DNA from: Climacteris rufus
Taxonomy: Eukaryota; Chordata; Aves; Passeriformes; Climacteridae
Reading direction: 5' to 3'
Assembly (NCBI GenBank): GCA_013398175.1
Contig: VZRZ01008266.1
Span: 733,704 to 797,703 of the forward strand
DNA length: 64,000 nt
This document shows positions 1 through 10,744 of this stretch, one piece after another; positions within the stretch are counted from its first letter, which is position 1, and each line of letters begins with the position of its first letter. The notes under the pieces were generated by a model that saw only the letters and a list, made by a program, of their open reading frames with translations, was not told the DNA's origin and searched no databases. Both the position numbers and the translations under genes were made by a program.

Positions 1-372
1 GGCTACACCCTCCTGTCAGGGAGTTGTAGAGAGTGATGAGGTTGCCCTTGAGCCTCCTTTTCTCCAGGCTAAACAAATCCAGCTCCTCATCAGACTTGGA
101 CTGCAGGCCCTTCCCCAGCTCTATTGTCCTCTGAACTCACTCTGGCATCTCAAAGCTTTCCTTGGAGTGGGGGGGCTCAGAACTGGACACAGGATTTGAG
201 GTTCAGCCTCACCAGTGCTGAGTACAGAAAGACAATCCCTTCCCTGGCCCTGCTGCCACACCATTGCTGGTACAGCCAGAGCACCCTCAGCCTTCTTGGC
301 CACCTGGACACAGCTGGCTCTTGTTCAGCCGCTGTCGACCAGCACCCCCAGGTCCTTTTCTCCTGGGCCACT
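1..372 (-). mobile_element. CR1 LINE fragment, ORF2 C-terminal part, cut by the window edge
   Basis: The sense strand of the element is the minus strand. Read that way, bases 1-98 translate to a CR1 reverse-transcriptase C-terminal signature, [20 protein letters not shown]. Further upstream in the element (about 180-250) a frame reads REGIVFLYSALVRLNLKSC, matching the REVIVPLYSALVRPHLEYC type segment of CR1 ORF2. The plus strand at 310-365 is the familiar antisense CR1 stretch around 'gtcgaccagcacccccaggtcc'. The frame is broken by indels and stops, so this is a dead, moderately old copy. The 3' end of the element lies left of base 1. Homology fades after about 372. Identification is from memory of the CR1 consensus; the right boundary is approximate. 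Confidence 0.93.
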
Positions 373-720
373 ATCATCAGTAGTTACTGAATAACCTGGA
401 ACTTTATTACTATTCAGATAATATGAGAACTTCTGAGGGTTGCGTTTGTTTGGTTTTGCTCACATTCATAGGTTGTTACTGCACAACCGTGACATGGTGT
501 TCCCCACCCAGATAAAGGGAACAGACTTCAGAGTTCAGCTAACTAAGTTGTTTAACATAAGGTAAAGGTGTCAGCTACACAAGATGTCACGGCTATTGTC
601 AAGTAATCACATATTGTGTCAAAAAAGGACCCTTTTAAAACACAACATCTTGTAAAACTACCACTAAAATTTTAGAAAATAGTGGAGGACCAGGGAAGCC
701 CTGAGGGAGTGTTGTACTTG
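373..720. other. Unique non-coding spacer between CR1 and the open frame
   Basis: About 350 bases with no open frame of note, no recognisable repeat and no RNA gene. The CR1 homology ends just before it and the unassigned minus-strand open frame begins after it. Confidence 0.5.
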
Positions 721-1293
721 TTAGCTCTGTCTTTCCCTGGGTAGATGCAAAAAGTCCAGATGAATAGGTACTGATTTGAGATAGAAGAGGTGTCCTGTGT
801 ATGTATTAGACAAGTAATAATACTCCTTAATCAAAAAGTTTAAAGCCCAAATTCCCATAAGGGGAACTGCATTGCATTCAGTGGCTGCACACCAGGTTCC
901 CACTGCCTGTCCATCTCGGCTGGAATGGAGCTGCACCTGCTGCACAGAGCAGAGAAAAATTGCACCACAGCATTCAGAGATCCTTCTGGGGTGGTCTGTT
1001 TTTGGGTCATACCAAGCACTTCCATTTCCTGGGGATTTCTTTTCCACAATAATTGCAGCAGTTTCCAGTTTCTTGAGATCCATTTTTTCAAAAATGTTCT
1101 CCTCTACTTCTTGGACAACTTTGCATCCTTGCTCCCTTAACCTAGGATTATAATTCAATGCTGCTGCCACTGGAGTAGCTTTCTTTTTCTGTTCTTTTCC
1201 TTTTGTGCAAGAGAAAGTGTATTTCTGAAGTGCTCTTGCTCCCTGTCTGTTGATCCAGATGTCTCTGGAGCCAGTCTTGCTGTAGATACTTAC
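721..1293 (-). other. Unassigned coding-like open frame; possible exon or pseudogene fragment
   Basis: A minus-strand frame stays open for about 190 codons, from a TAG at 1294-1296 down to a stop at 721, which is long for this AT-rich region. It has no good ATG near its upstream end. The upstream two thirds read like real protein: charged, low in rare residues, with stretches such as GARALQKYTFSCTKGKEQKK and FEKMDLKKLETAAIIVEKK. The downstream part (below about 1013) looks random and Cys-rich. A fair splice acceptor (TATCTACAG, ending near 1281) and a donor (CTTG|GTATGA, GT at 1011-1012) bracket the protein-like part, giving a candidate exon of about 1013-1280 in one phase. The acceptor's pyrimidine tract is weak. 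A second frame is also open from about 1300 to a TAA at 1148-1150, so coding is not certain. I do not recognise the protein family. It could equally be a relic of a retrocopy or chance. Confidence 0.3.
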
Positions 1294-1296
1294 CTA

Positions 1297-4200
1297 TGAT
1301 GCCATACAGCACCGAGTTTTAAAGGTGTGTTAAAGGAGTAACATTTTCTTGGTTGCCCAGAAGTAAGCTCTAAGAATCTGAGAGGCAAATTCCTTATTTC
1401 CAGGGCAAGGCTGTCCTATGTTTTATTTGAGAATGGGCAATACCAAAGTGTCCAGTAAAGTTCCACTACCTCATCATGCTGCAGTGTATAATGTGAACTA
1501 ATATATACTAAAGTTAATACACTTTCTTACTAGAAAGACTGACATAATGGTTAGGGAGGGATATTTTTGTAACATTGCCTTTTTAGCAGTATATAAAACA
1601 GGTGAGTTTCCCTAGACTTGTATCTCCTCAGATAAATAATGGCCAAGATAGTTGTTCTTGCTCACTTCTCCCCTGCCTCTGTCCCCAGGCTGACTCAGTC
1701 CCTGCTTTTCATTTCTCCTATGAAAACTTGAAAACTATAATTCTCTTGGTATTTCTCAAAAAGAAGAGTTGATTTTTTCCCAAAAAGACTTTTCCTTCCC
1801 TACCTCAAAGAAAAAAAAATACTTTGAAAGGAATAACAAAGTGCTTTGAGAAGATTCTTGTATACAGGAACTTTTGTCACCACTTGGGTGGATTCAATAG
1901 AAGGCAGAGTGGCATGGCTTGAGACCTTTCACACCACAGGAATGCTGGCTAGTTTAAAACATGACATAGACAAACACCTTTTCTCAACATCATTAAATAG
2001 CAAGCATAGGATATCTACATCAGCTCTTTAAAGTTTCATATTCTCTTATCTACAGCATATTCAATGGCATGAACTCTGAGTCTATTCCGAATGTTAACTA
2101 AGAATGAACATAGAATTGAAGTTGCAGAAAAACTCTCAGCAATTAGGGTAAAATGGGTGTGTGTGAGACTGGCCAGTCCTCAGAAAGCTTTGGCACTGAT
2201 TAGGAAATCTAAGAAACAATCAGAGTAACAGCTGAAATACTAAGAGATATCTCTGATTTTTATAGTTGTTCATTTACAGAAAGTTTAAGATAATTCCAAA
2301 ACAAGAAACATAATGGAGGAAATGAGATAGAACACAGCATTGATTTTAGTCCTAATTATTCCTCTGTTGAAAATTGGCACAACTGTATCTTCTATACACA
2401 CCTAGTACAAGAAGATATATAATTCATCCAGACAATTCAGTTAGATCAAAGTACTTAAGCTCATTTTTGCAATTGTTCTTACCTATAAGAGTGTTCCACA
2501 GTCTAATACAAGTCTCAAGACTATAATTGCTGCCCCAAGCTCACTGTGCTGTTTGGAAATAGTAAGATCAGAAACATCTTTAATGCTTGACGTTATTTCC
2601 ACCTAGAAGGCAAAATTCACTGCCAATTAAAAGTTTTTCCTAGAATTTGAACAAACTGTGGAATGGTCTACTGCAACAGCTTTCACCAATGCCAGTTTTG
2701 CTTACTCAGTTATTGAGCACACTGTCTCTAGGTAGATGCTTTAAATAAGAACACATCTTGCTTATATATACATCAGTATTTATACCAGTGTACCTTTATC
2801 CAAACCTTACCCATAGATACTCCTTAAACTTAGACCATTGCCAATGATGGGATGTAATAAATATTAAGTCTTTTGTAGTTAAAATAGACCCATATCCCAT
2901 ATGCCAGCCAGAAAATTCATAAGTTCAGAATATAAATCAGAGCCAACTACTGCCTGATCCAGTGAGCCCCTTTCAGCGAACCCAGACTTGCTAAGTGCCA
3001 TTGGTTTCATTCGTACAGAGTTCTATTTGTGTCAAGAGTTAAGCAGAGGTCAGAGCATCACTGTTAAGGAACTTGGCTGCACACACTGTCTCTGAAATTC
3101 TAACAATGCAAATGGTAGAAAGCTAAATTCCAGCAGCATTTATATGAGTCTCATATCAGGGATACCCTGCTCCTGTATTTGTCCAGCCTGTTGCCCCACA
3201 CAGACATGTAGAGTGAGGCTTGTGTAAGGTCTGGGGCTAGCCTTGTTAGAACAGGACATCAGCATGTCTGTAAGCTACACCATCTGTTAAAAACACCTCA
3301 CAGAAAATCCATATATGAATTACAAGAGGTAAGAAATAAAAAAGAAAGCAAAACCCGTCAACATAGTTACAGAAAAATAACAAAACAGATAACCAAAAGG
3401 GAAGATGTGACCAAATGAGAAGCTTTCTATTAGGAGAACATTTTGAGACCTCAGAAATGGCAAGTCCCCAGGTGGCTCTTCTGCATATCAGCAAGGAGGT
3501 GGCAGCTGAACCAGGAAACTGTTTCAGGACATTGGTCCTTTTGAAGAAAATCTCACCCTGTACACCTGAGTAAAATGCCAATTCTAACCCAAGAGAACTA
3601 TCACAGAAGCTGTTTGAGCAACACTTACAAATTAGGCCCTGCCCCATCACAAATTCCTTCTCCCAAGGACAAGGGGCACTATTCTAAGACAAAAGACATA
3701 CTAAATCCAGAGCATTTCTAACTGCTTGCAATTTGGTTCTTTAACAAGCTGTAGGCCTGTCCCTCAAATACCTCTCAGTGACTGAGAATTCCCACTAACA
3801 GGCTACTTAAGTTTCCCTGTGCAATTAGCTGCCAGGGCAGCCCAGATACAGCAAATGCAAAGAAGTTTCACACCCCAGAAGACAAACAGAAGAAAAGTAT
3901 AGGTTCCTTTGCTTTTCTTTCTTTCTAATTTGGCTTGCAAGAACAAGGCAGTCATGATGTTAATTACTCTGACTGTAACACATCTTGTTTTTGTAGGAGA
4001 GTTCTTAGATCACTATATGGATCTTTCTCATTACCTTTAAAAAGAAAGAAAAGTCTAACTCAAGGTAAAAATGATGGCTAGAAACACACATTTTATTTAC
4101 TTTCTCTCATGATAGACTTGACTTAAATGTTTATTAGCAACAAAACTGCAACTGCATATGCATTTTATATATAATCCACAACTTCCACCCCTAGTATTCC

Positions 4201-5026
4201 AAAAAGCTAGTTTGAAACACCACCATCAGATTATCATAGAGACAATAAACATTCTCTCAAAGCATTTAAGGAATTTGTGAATTTTCATTAAAGAGTTCAA
4301 TACAACTGAAGACCAATAAACTATGATAATTATAAGTTTTTATGTTAAATAGAAGCAGTGACTGAAGAATTCAAATAACCTATGGGTCTTCAAGGCATTC
4401 AGCAACACCTGACAATTGCTACACTTTTGCTTGCAGTGATTTAGCATATAAAATACTGCTCTGTATCAAGCACCTTCAATTTTCAAGGTAACCTCTTCAA
4501 ATCATTTATTCCCATGTCTAGAAAGAAGAGCAGTATATTACAGCATCAGAACAGCTCTTTGGTTGTCTGAAAGTGTTATGTGAATGTTCGGAAGACAATT
4601 TTAGTTAAGAATGCAGATCAATATTACATCTGAAGCAACAGATTAATTTTTAATCAGATTGCACTGATATTTTTTTCTTCCAGATCTTGAAAGGATACAT
4701 CCATTAAAAAAAACCTCAAAACTGCACTTAGTAGTGAATGGGCAAAGGGAATATCCTCTTCACATATTTTTTGGTCCTTTTAATTAAGACTCCTGTAATT
4801 TAGGTGTTTCTCTTTTGAACTCCCTCTAAACGATTCAAATCTTTGGGCTTTGTGGACAACACATGGAAATAACCTGCTTACCAAAGGGGAAAATAAAAGG
4901 AAACTCAGTCCATAACCTTGATTTTATACGTGGATTTCCTAAGGAAGTATAATTTGGATTTTTTCCAAGCAACTGCAGAAAAGGGTTATTTTCTCTGCAG
5001 GAAGATGTATAATTCAATTATGTTTC
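1297..5026. other. Non-coding interval downstream of the galactosyltransferase gene
   Basis: AT-rich unique sequence. The longest open frame, 134 codons on the minus strand at 3246-3650, has composition typical of chance (Cys/Phe/Leu runs, no conserved motif), so I do not call it. A CT/A-rich patch lies near 3890-3930. No repeat family, tRNA or other RNA gene was recognised. Confidence 0.45.
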
Positions 5027-5032
5027 TTTATT
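5027..5032 (-). terminator. Candidate polyadenylation signal AATAAA for the galactosyltransferase gene
   Basis: The plus strand reads tttatt here, giving AATAAA on the minus strand about 900 bases after the stop codon at 5935. It is the first canonical hexamer I found on that strand below the stop. ATTAAA variants occur closer, at 5535-5540, 5296-5301 and 5264-5269. In AT-rich DNA such hexamers arise often by chance, so use of this one is a guess. Confidence 0.2.
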
Positions 5033-5934
5033 AAACACCATAATGTATGTTTATAAAATGTCAGTGGAGATGGATATAATGTGTACTCACTTTCTCACTT
5101 CAGCTCCAGCTGAAGTATTTGGTATTTATGTGACATTTTGATTCCCATGTGCATCTGATAGAGATTGGACTGAAACTTTTATCTTCTGAGGTTAGTAAAC
5201 ATCATCTTATTTTTTACTTAGCGATGAGGATATTTTGTACACAGCTGAATGCCCTAAAACGTAATTTAATATATTCCTACCAAGACCTATCAGCATTTAA
5301 TTTTCCTCTTTTTGTTGTCTCTGTGATAGAAAATGAGTGGTATCTTGTGTGTGAGGTGCTCTTTGTTTATATGACTGCAGAGAGTAGCGGCCACCGTGTG
5401 CACTAGCTGAGATCTGGGAAGTGCTAGATTTTCTGAAGAAGCAGTTTCTCTCCACATTTCTGGCACTAATTCACCAGCACAGGATGTCATGTATGCTTTC
5501 TTCTTCAGTCACATTGAAATGCCACACAAGTACATTTAATGGTATGTAGGCAAATTACATCCAAGCAATATAAAATTAACACATTAAGTTATTACTTGTT
5601 AATGAAATAAGTTTTGTTGCATCTTCATTACTTTTTCTTCAGTACTGTTGATATGGTCTCTTGTTGTATTTTAAAATGGTATAAAAATTAATTGATGCTT
5701 CATCCAAAACAAATAAGGTTCCAATCAGTATTCACTCAACAGAGAAAGCCTGCTTTATGGAGGAAAAATCCTCTGAATGCAACCTAACACAAAACCTAGG
5801 CACCTGATTCAGAATGTCCCTGAACCTTGAAAGTTATCACTGCACAGATACTCTGTTTCTATAAAGAAAATATCTGCTGTTTTGTCCATTGTCAAAGAGA
5901 GTTCCTAGGATGTTCCAGTACGGACTTTTCTCTT

Positions 5935-7080
5935 CTAACATGTGAGTTTCTTCTCTTGCAGTTTTTCCCAATAGAATATGTGCTCATATGGCTGAATGTG
6001 ATGAGATGTAATTAAATTATTGTACCCACAAGGAGAAAATGGGACCTTGTATATGTTAAACAGTGAATAGCGAGGTGGAGATACTATTTGTACTCCCTTT
6101 GCATTAAGACAAAACCCTACATAAACATCTTCCAGATGTATGTATTTAATTGTTACAGAAGCGCTGACAATTTTTGCAGCCAGGTCTCCAGAGAAGACGT
6201 AGCCAGTTCCTGAACAAAAAGGATGGTATTTGTCACCTGGGAAGTCTTCTTCTGATATGTACCACTTACTGTCTTTGTTCCTGATAGGAGTGTTCCCTCT
6301 CATTACAAAGCCTGTGAAATAGTTTTGTGTCAGCGGTGGCAGAGGCCGGAGGAGCTTTTCAATGAGGTACATTGTATTGACAAAAACGTCCGTGTCTGTC
6401 TTCATAGCAAACCTGGTGCTGTTGCAGTAAGAGGCCACCCACCTCATGCCCATCAGAGTTTTAAGAGTTAAGTTTTTGTAGGTGTCCAGGAAGTCCTGTT
6501 GAATAATGTCGTGGTACTGCTCACTTTCTCTGAGCAGGGTGTCCCCATTGGCACCCCTGCTCTCCATGCCCAGCAGGAACAAGCGAACGATGTCAACGCC
6601 TGGCACCGCGGCTTCGCTCCCCCACGACTTCCGGATGGAGTTTCTCTGCTGAGTTTCAGCTGCTCTTGTTGCTATCAGCAATACCAAGAAAGGTGTTTTG
6701 TCTTTACACTTCTCTTCCTCAGTAATAATGAAGGTAAATGACTGTGCTGAAAGGGAGCTGGTTTCATTCCCAGATTGCTCATTTTCAGGGGGTTGTTCTC
6801 CATCATCTTTTCCCAGGACTTGTTTGAAATTTTTAAATTTTTTTTTAAGCAAACTCTTTTCAGTTTCCATGTGAACATCATCACTTTTTTTGGTAAAACC
6901 TATGTCTTTTTTTTCTTTGTCATCATTGCTCAGAACTTTACTTTTAGCCAGAACAGCAAGGCAATCAGAATTATAAAAATAGGAAATCAAATATATTGCT
7001 GTAAAAGAGATGGCAAAAGTCAGAAAAATATTTCTCTTGGTGCAATCCATATGAGAGAAGAATCCACAACAGCGGCTCAT
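5935..7080 (-). CDS. Beta-1,3-galactosyltransferase, B3GALT2-like paralogue (GT31 family)
   Basis: Predicted type II Golgi membrane enzyme of 381 residues that would add galactose in beta-1,3 linkage from UDP-galactose to N-acetylglucosamine-type acceptors (role inferred from the family). Seen in the protein: a short cytoplasmic tail, a membrane anchor at about 18-36, a Lys-rich stem at about 37-120, then the catalytic domain. Family motifs in order: the NSIRKSWG block at 147-154, LFLLG at 167-171, DIIQQDFLDTYKNLTLKTL at 191-209, the metal/UDP-binding DTD at 229-231 within KTDTDVFVN, YFTGF at 254-258, FCSGTGYVFSGDLA at 288-301 and HLEDVYVG at 315-322. N-glycosylation sequons lie at N105, N203 (family-conserved) and N220. 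The ATG at 7080 is the first in frame. Its tail (RCCGFFSHMDCTKRN) resembles the B3GALT2 N-terminus (HCCFAKMTWNAKRS). An in-frame ATG at 7050 is the alternative. Human B3GALT2 has 422 residues; this protein is shorter, mainly in the stem, and clearly diverged, so paralogue rather than orthologue. The stop is TAG at 5935-5937. The coding region is intact and intronless. Confidence 0.95.
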   Translation of the reverse strand: MSRCCGFFSHMDCTKRNIFLTFAISFTAIYLISYFYNSDCLAVLAKSKVLSNDDKEKKDIGFTKKSDDVHMETEKSLLKKKFKNFKQVLGKDDGEQPPENEQSGNETSSLSAQSFTFIITEEEKCKDKTPFLVLLIATRAAETQQRNSIRKSWGSEAAVPGVDIVRLFLLGMESRGANGDTLLRESEQYHDIIQQDFLDTYKNLTLKTLMGMRWVASYCNSTRFAMKTDTDVFVNTMYLIEKLLRPLPPLTQNYFTGFVMRGNTPIRNKDSKWYISEEDFPGDKYHPFCSGTGYVFSGDLAAKIVSASVTIKYIHLEDVYVGFCLNAKGVQIVSPPRYSLFNIYKVPFSPCGYNNLITSHHIQPYEHIFYWEKLQEKKLTC

Positions 7081-7137
7081 GCAGAGGATGCACAAAACCC
7101 ACAGATATTTGATCAGGAGATAATTTGTAATTGTTTT

Positions 7138-7146
7138 CCGCTGTGA
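7138..7146 (-). other. Candidate 3' splice site upstream of the galactosyltransferase coding exon
   Basis: On the minus strand the sequence reads GGTTGCTTTGATCTTGCTG then TGTCACAG|CGG, with the AG at plus positions 7141-7142, so the exon would begin at 7140, 60 bases before the ATG at 7080. The T-rich run ahead of CACAG is reasonable for an acceptor. Coding last exons preceded by non-coding 5' exons are common in the B3GALT1/B3GALT2 group. The frame remains open upstream to a stop at 7222-7224 but contains no ATG there. The upstream exon was not found. Confidence 0.4.
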
Positions 7147-7222
7147 CACAGCAAGATCAAAGCAACCTTCAGGCTTCCAATTCTTCAGGATTCCTTTTAT
7201 TTTGTTATTATTAAAAGTTTGC

Positions 7223-10200
7223 TATTATTTCATTTTAGAATAAATTGTAAAAATGTTCAAAGACTAAAAAAAAGTTTAAAAATGTCATTATTAAATTTTC
7301 AGGCTTTTCTTCCTAAGGGAAATACAATATGATAAATACAGTAAGAAATAAATGAAACTAAATATATACACTATTAAAAGTAATAATTTCATCAGATAGA
7401 AGAGAAATTATTCAGATCTATATTTAAATATTGAAATATATGTAAAATATAAAGACAGCTTAACTTCATATAGGCTTTACAAAAAGTTATCATGCAATTG
7501 AATCATGCAGAGTTCATGAAATATTATGACTGATTATGAATTCACAGCTTTGGAGGCTATCATGATAAATCAAAAATTTGATACATGGCTGAAAGTGATT
7601 GTCTAGGCTCTATAAAACCTTAATCCAGACAGACTTTGACATGAAGTGCCCTGTGCCAGCAACTACTTCTGTAAAGAATGCTTAAAACAACTGTCTTAAT
7701 CTAGATCCATACATTTTAAATGTCTTCAGTGGAAGAATCCCATCCTTCCAGACTGCAAGGACAGGTAAAATATAAATACTGGAACAGTGAAAATACTACA
7801 GCTTTGGGTAGTTCTTTATGATTTCCATAACAGCTAGTTTCAAATTCTGTCTTCCTTGAATGAAACAATCCAGAAATTTATCTAAACCTTGGAGATGCTC
7901 CACAGTTTGCAAGGAGACACCATGAACTGGTAACACCCAAGAACGCTACCTGGAGAGAAGTGCAAGTGAACTGCATCAAAGTGCTTTTCACAACTGGTCT
8001 CTGAAGGGTTATCTACATGTATTTGAAAGGGAACTGCAAAAGTATAGTAAATCAGTTTATTTCATATTTTTTTGTGCCAAAACACTATTTAACAGATGCA
8101 ATGTGTAACTCACAATCAAACATCAAAATTCAGCACTTCTTACCATCATCTTAGAAAGTGTAGATTCATCCCAGTCATACAACCATGGTATTTTTTACAG
8201 ATTCTTTAGTAGTTTCTTGCTGCTTCACAAAGAAATGACAGATTTAGAAGGACTGAAATAATCAGGAATCCTACCTCTGTTCCTATGGAGAATCTGAGGA
8301 CAAGCTTACAGCCCTTGAATTTCTGTTCTAAGTCTTTTCCAGAGGAATTGTACATTAACACAAAAGAAAATGCAGCAGGACATTCATCTTTCTATTCGAT
8401 AAGGTAGAATTACTCTGCCACTTGTAGCAATGAAGAGACAGTCTATGACATGAGAGTGGATTTAATAATTTTAGAATATGTAATAGAAATACAACATAAG
8501 AAATTAATTTACACTCAACTATAATTTAATCTGGATAAAATAGATATAGTATAATCTGGATGTAAATGTGTGGTGGATAACCCTTGGCTGGCATCCAAAC
8601 ACTTGCCCACGTGCTCACCCTACTTTCCCCCCATCAGGAAGAGAAGAGCAGAAAATAGGATGAAAGAGTTCATGGGTCAAGATAAAGGGCAGGAAGATCA
8701 CTTAGTGGGTACCATCTGCAAGACTAATTTAAATGTATTGCTGTTTAAAATACATTTGGATAGTGAACAACAGAGATGAAAATAAAAAACAATAACTCCT
8801 CCCCATCTTTTCCTGGGCTGAACTCAACTTCTTTTCCTGTCCCTTCAGCAGCAGAAGTGGGTTGGGGATTAAGGTCTGTCCCTACTCCTCCTCCAGTTCA
8901 AACAAATCTGCTCCAGTGAGAGCTCTCCAAGGGCTAGAGTATCTTCAGGAAATGTCCAACTGCTCTATGTTGAGAGGAAAAGGGCATAAGGATACTCTGT
9001 GATACCCTGGTCAGTGGTTTCATGCAGCTCATGTGTATCACACACCTATAAAACATTAAGAATACAGCAAGTGATGGCTTAGCTCTAGCAATCTTCCTTC
9101 TTATGTTTTTAGCTCTTTAGAAACTGTATGTTGAGATCATAACATATTAAACATCCAGGATCCAGAAAACAAAGTAATGTAAGAAAGAACAGGGTCAGTA
9201 CATCAGAAGTTGAGAAGCATTTCTGTACCCATTACTTGCTTTGCTGTTATTTGAAATATAAAAACTTCAGCACACGAAAATAAAAGTGCAAAAGGTAATT
9301 TTCAATGTTCTAAGTGTACTTCTGCATTACAGTTTTCTTGATTAAGCTAAAAATATTTTGTCAAAGTCTTTGACTTCTGTTTGTTTTGCAAATTCTATTA
9401 GTGAAATGCTGGCTTCATTGTGGAAAGAATAGAAACTTCCAAGAAGACTTTTCTAAGAGGCAGCTAGAATATTTATTGGTTCAAGTTTGATTGAGTTATT
9501 ACAAGATTAGTAGCAAATTCATGCTGACGAAGAGCAAACAGTACCTATGCCTTAAAAAATAATTATAATTTATCTTGCTTATGACTTTTTAAAATGCCAA
9601 GAAGCTCTCAAAATACAGTACTCCTTTTCAATTAAAATTTTTCACAGAAAAAAAGAAAAATACTTTAGAAATAAATGCTTACCCACAGTAATTACCCATG
9701 CTATTAAACCAAAACAATTGGAATAATGAAAATTACTTTCCTAAAACCAACTGTGTAGCAAAACAGTGTATATTAAGTTGCCTTGGGATACACTGATTAT
9801 TTGGATGCACACACATTTAAACACATTCAGATTTTAAAATTACTTCTTATGTGCTAAAAACCCTCCATAATTAGGCCTTATTAAAATCATAAAAAGGAAG
9901 AAGATGACTAAAAAGGAGTAGAGAAAAACGGGAAAAGATTTAGAAAAAAAAAAAGAAAATTAATATGGTATGTTTCTTTACACTCCTGTTTATCATTTTC
10001 TTATTTATTAAAAAAAGACAGATTTGACAGCTCATGAATGAAAATCTACCTCACCGGGTTCTATTTCTACCCTATCTCATCACAGACTTTTGGAAGGATT
10101 TAAAAATAAGAACAACCAACCCCTCACATTATAGCAATGCTTTGATATTTTCCCAGCTCCTTGAAGTGATGAGTTTTGAAGTGCAGGCCTTTCAAGGCGC

Positions 10201-10300
10201 TCCCACAAATGGTAGATTTCCAGGTAATCTTTTGAGAAAATGATACGTGTGTTTGAAGGTGCAAACAGAAGGCTGCCAGAAAGCATGAGATGCCTGATTT
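7223..10300. other. Non-coding interval upstream of the galactosyltransferase gene
   Basis: Strongly AT-rich, especially 7200-7480 and 9540-10020, with A-run patches near 9940-9955. The promoter and 5' non-coding exon of the galactosyltransferase gene should lie in this direction, but I see no CpG-rich promoter or clear first exon. Small open frames here (for example 69 codons at 8570-8779) look like chance. Confidence 0.4.
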
Positions 10301-10304
10301 AATG

Positions 10305-10645
10305 TCAAATTGCCAGTTGGCAAACAGCTCACAGTGTCTCCGCTACTTGGCTTAGTTAAGCCAGTTCTTAGGATGAGCTGGGAAGTGAGGGAAGAGCAGG
10401 AGATGCACCCACCTAAACTAAAGGCAGCGTCTCCCGGAGAGTGGCTCTGGCAGGGCGCTGCCGTGTCCTCCAGCCCTTCTGGCTCAGCAGAACAGTCCCT
10501 TGGGAACACCAGGTCGTGCAAAGTCCCAGCCCCACCTCCTGCTGGGTCTGTGGGAGAACCCAGGGATGGCTCTGGAGGCAGAGAGTTGAACCAACCGCTG
10601 TTTAGCCTCTCTTTTTTCAAACCTGTACTTAATTTCAAACCCACA
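10305..10645. other. GC-richer patch with open frames on both strands
   Basis: This stretch is visibly richer in G and C than its surroundings, with several CpG dinucleotides. It is open on the plus strand (10310-10744, 144 codons) and on the minus strand (10192-10677, 161 codons). Neither translation shows a recognisable domain, and overlapping frames are expected where stop codons become rare. It could be a remnant of older coding or regulatory DNA, or a local compositional shift. I do not call a gene. Confidence 0.3.
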
Positions 10646-10744
10646 TACCGCAGTATTTGGAGGATTAATTTGGGCATCTCAGTGACACTTGCTCTCAGGG
10701 GTTACAAAGAGAAGCAGAGATATTGCAGCTTCTGTCTGTACTAA

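Noticed and set aside
124..390. 88-codon plus-strand open frame
   Set aside because: It is the antisense of CR1 ORF2; the meaningful frame is on the minus strand.
3246..3650. 134-codon minus-strand open frame
   Set aside because: Composition is chance-like, with no motif or splice context and no recognisable homologue.
7081..7149. GTG start giving a 404-residue galactosyltransferase
   Set aside because: Vertebrate initiation at GTG is rare. The ATG at 7080 aligns with the B3GALT2 N-terminus, and a splice acceptor lies within the extension.
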